DNA of 6,828 nucleotides from positions 8,094 to 14,921 of the forward strand of contig DDSL01000140.1 in the NCBI GenBank assembly GCA_002343825.1, given 5' to 3'. The notes beneath the pieces were generated by a model. That model was not told where the DNA came from, made no database searches, and saw only the letters and a list, made by a program, of their open reading frames with translations. The position numbers were made by a program, and so were the translations under genes. Every line of letters starts with the position of its first letter. The first letter of the stretch is position 1. The stretch comes from Chthonomonas sp. UBA2391 (GTDB taxonomy: Bacteria; Armatimonadota; Fimbriimonadia; Fimbriimonadales; Fimbriimonadaceae). Below, one piece after another: positions 6,454 through 6,828 of this stretch.

Positions 6454-6798
6454 ATGACGGTTGAAGAGCTTTACCAAACGGGGTTTGAGGCCCGCTGTGA
6501 TGGCCGCTACGGCGAGGCCAAACTGTACTTCATGGCCGTATTAGGCCAGGAGCCTAACCATGCCGATGCCCAGTGGCAAATGGGGCTCGTCGAAGGATTT
6601 GAGGGCGAATTTGAGGCCAGCATCGAGACTCTTAGAAAGGTCGTGGCCGCTAATCCGATGCATGAATCCGCTCGTTACGATCTTGCGATGACGCTCATGA
6701 TGCTGGGTGAGATGGACCAAGCCTGCGCCGAACTCAAGGCTCTCCTCGCGATCAATCCAAATCACGAGAAGGCCATTCAGCAAGCCCAGTACTGTTAA
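6454..6798 (+). CDS. Small TPR-repeat protein
   Basis: This 114-residue protein is essentially all tetratricopeptide repeats. Three 34-residue-like units are visible: about 4-35 (ending VLGQEPNH), 38-69 (ending VVAANPMH) and 72-103 (ending LLAINPNH). They have the TPR pattern of a small residue after Gly, a central Gly-x-x/Ala pair and a terminal Asn-Pro. Such repeats form a helical superhelix used for protein binding. There is no signal peptide or membrane segment, so it is probably cytoplasmic. It ends in a short tail with a terminal Cys. The ATG at 6454 is the first in-frame start and gives a full first repeat, but its upstream region has only AAGACGGG as a poor ribosome binding site. It follows ftsH by 50 bases on the same strand and could be cotranscribed, so a link to FtsH or membrane quality control is conceivable but unproven. 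The specific partner cannot be read from sequence. Confidence 0.85.
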   Translation: MTVEELYQTGFEARCDGRYGEAKLYFMAVLGQEPNHADAQWQMGLVEGFEGEFEASIETLRKVVAANPMHESARYDLAMTLMMLGEMDQACAELKALLAINPNHEKAIQQAQYC

Positions 6799-6828
6799 CC
6801 GAACCGGCCGGTGATGTAGTCTTCGGTT
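6795..6828 (-). CDS. pstB: 3' end of phosphate ABC transporter ATP-binding protein PstB (partial)
   Basis: Read on the - strand, the window edge encodes TEDYITGRFG followed by TAA (complement of 6795-6797). That decapeptide is the hallmark C-terminus of PstB, the ATPase of the high-affinity phosphate importer PstSCAB; E. coli PstB ends TEDYITGRYG. Only the last ten codons are inside the window, so the ATPase motifs cannot be checked. The gene converges on the TPR gene, and the two stop codons overlap in the sequence GTTAAC. The other pst genes, and possibly phoU, would be expected beyond the right edge of the window. The match is short but highly characteristic. Confidence 0.82.
   Translation of the reverse strand, partial: TEDYITGRFG

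Noticed and set aside
6797..6828. Perfect 7-base inverted repeat AACCGAA / TTCGGTT as a bidirectional terminator
   Set aside because: The loop is 18 bases long, no T-tract is visible before the window ends, and the bases are explained as the conserved pstB C-terminal codons. A secondary terminator role cannot be excluded.
1..6828. CRISPR arrays, insertion sequences, prophage or tRNA/rRNA genes
   Set aside because: No regularly spaced repeats, transposase or integrase motifs, terminal inverted repeats or cloverleaf-compatible segments were found; nearly all bases belong to conserved housekeeping genes.

Overview
This is a high-GC bacterial chromosome segment filled almost wall to wall with conserved housekeeping genes. 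In order it holds guaA (GMP synthase, + strand), mgtE (magnesium channel, - strand), tilS (tRNA-Ile lysidine synthetase, +), ftsH (membrane AAA+ zinc protease, +), a small TPR-repeat protein (+), and the last ten codons of a gene on the - strand whose encoded tail matches the C-terminus of PstB, the phosphate-import ATPase. Every complete gene keeps its recognisable catalytic or ion-binding residues. I see no phage, transposon, CRISPR, RNA-gene or toxin-antitoxin signature.

Layout. Bases 1-65 are the upstream region of guaA, with a TATATT box 12 bases before the ATG and no Shine-Dalgarno sequence. guaA and mgtE are convergent and only 4 bases apart. mgtE and tilS are divergent, with about 50 bases or fewer between their starts. 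tilS, ftsH and the TPR gene run in the same direction with short gaps (67 and 50 bases) and probably form one transcription unit. The TPR gene and the pstB-like gene are convergent, and their TAA stop codons overlap inside a GTTAAC palindrome. The longest stretch without a gene is well under 100 bases.

How the genes fit together. tilS next to ftsH is a widely conserved bacterial gene order. In Bacillus and its relatives hpt (hypoxanthine phosphoribosyltransferase) sits between them, but here there is only a 67-base gap with a 12-codon mini-ORF. guaA supplies GMP, mgtE handles magnesium, tilS secures decoding of AUA codons, and ftsH performs membrane protein quality control. They look like core genes packed together rather than a dedicated pathway.

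Organism. Base composition, TTG starts (clear for ftsH, likely for tilS) and poor Shine-Dalgarno sequences at several genes suggest a GC-rich bacterium outside the best-studied groups. An Armatimonadota-like lineage would be compatible, but that is a guess the sequence does not prove. I found no convincing undescribed system. The points most worth a second look are the compact gene junctions, the mini-ORF between tilS and ftsH, and the hairpin at the ftsH stop codon.
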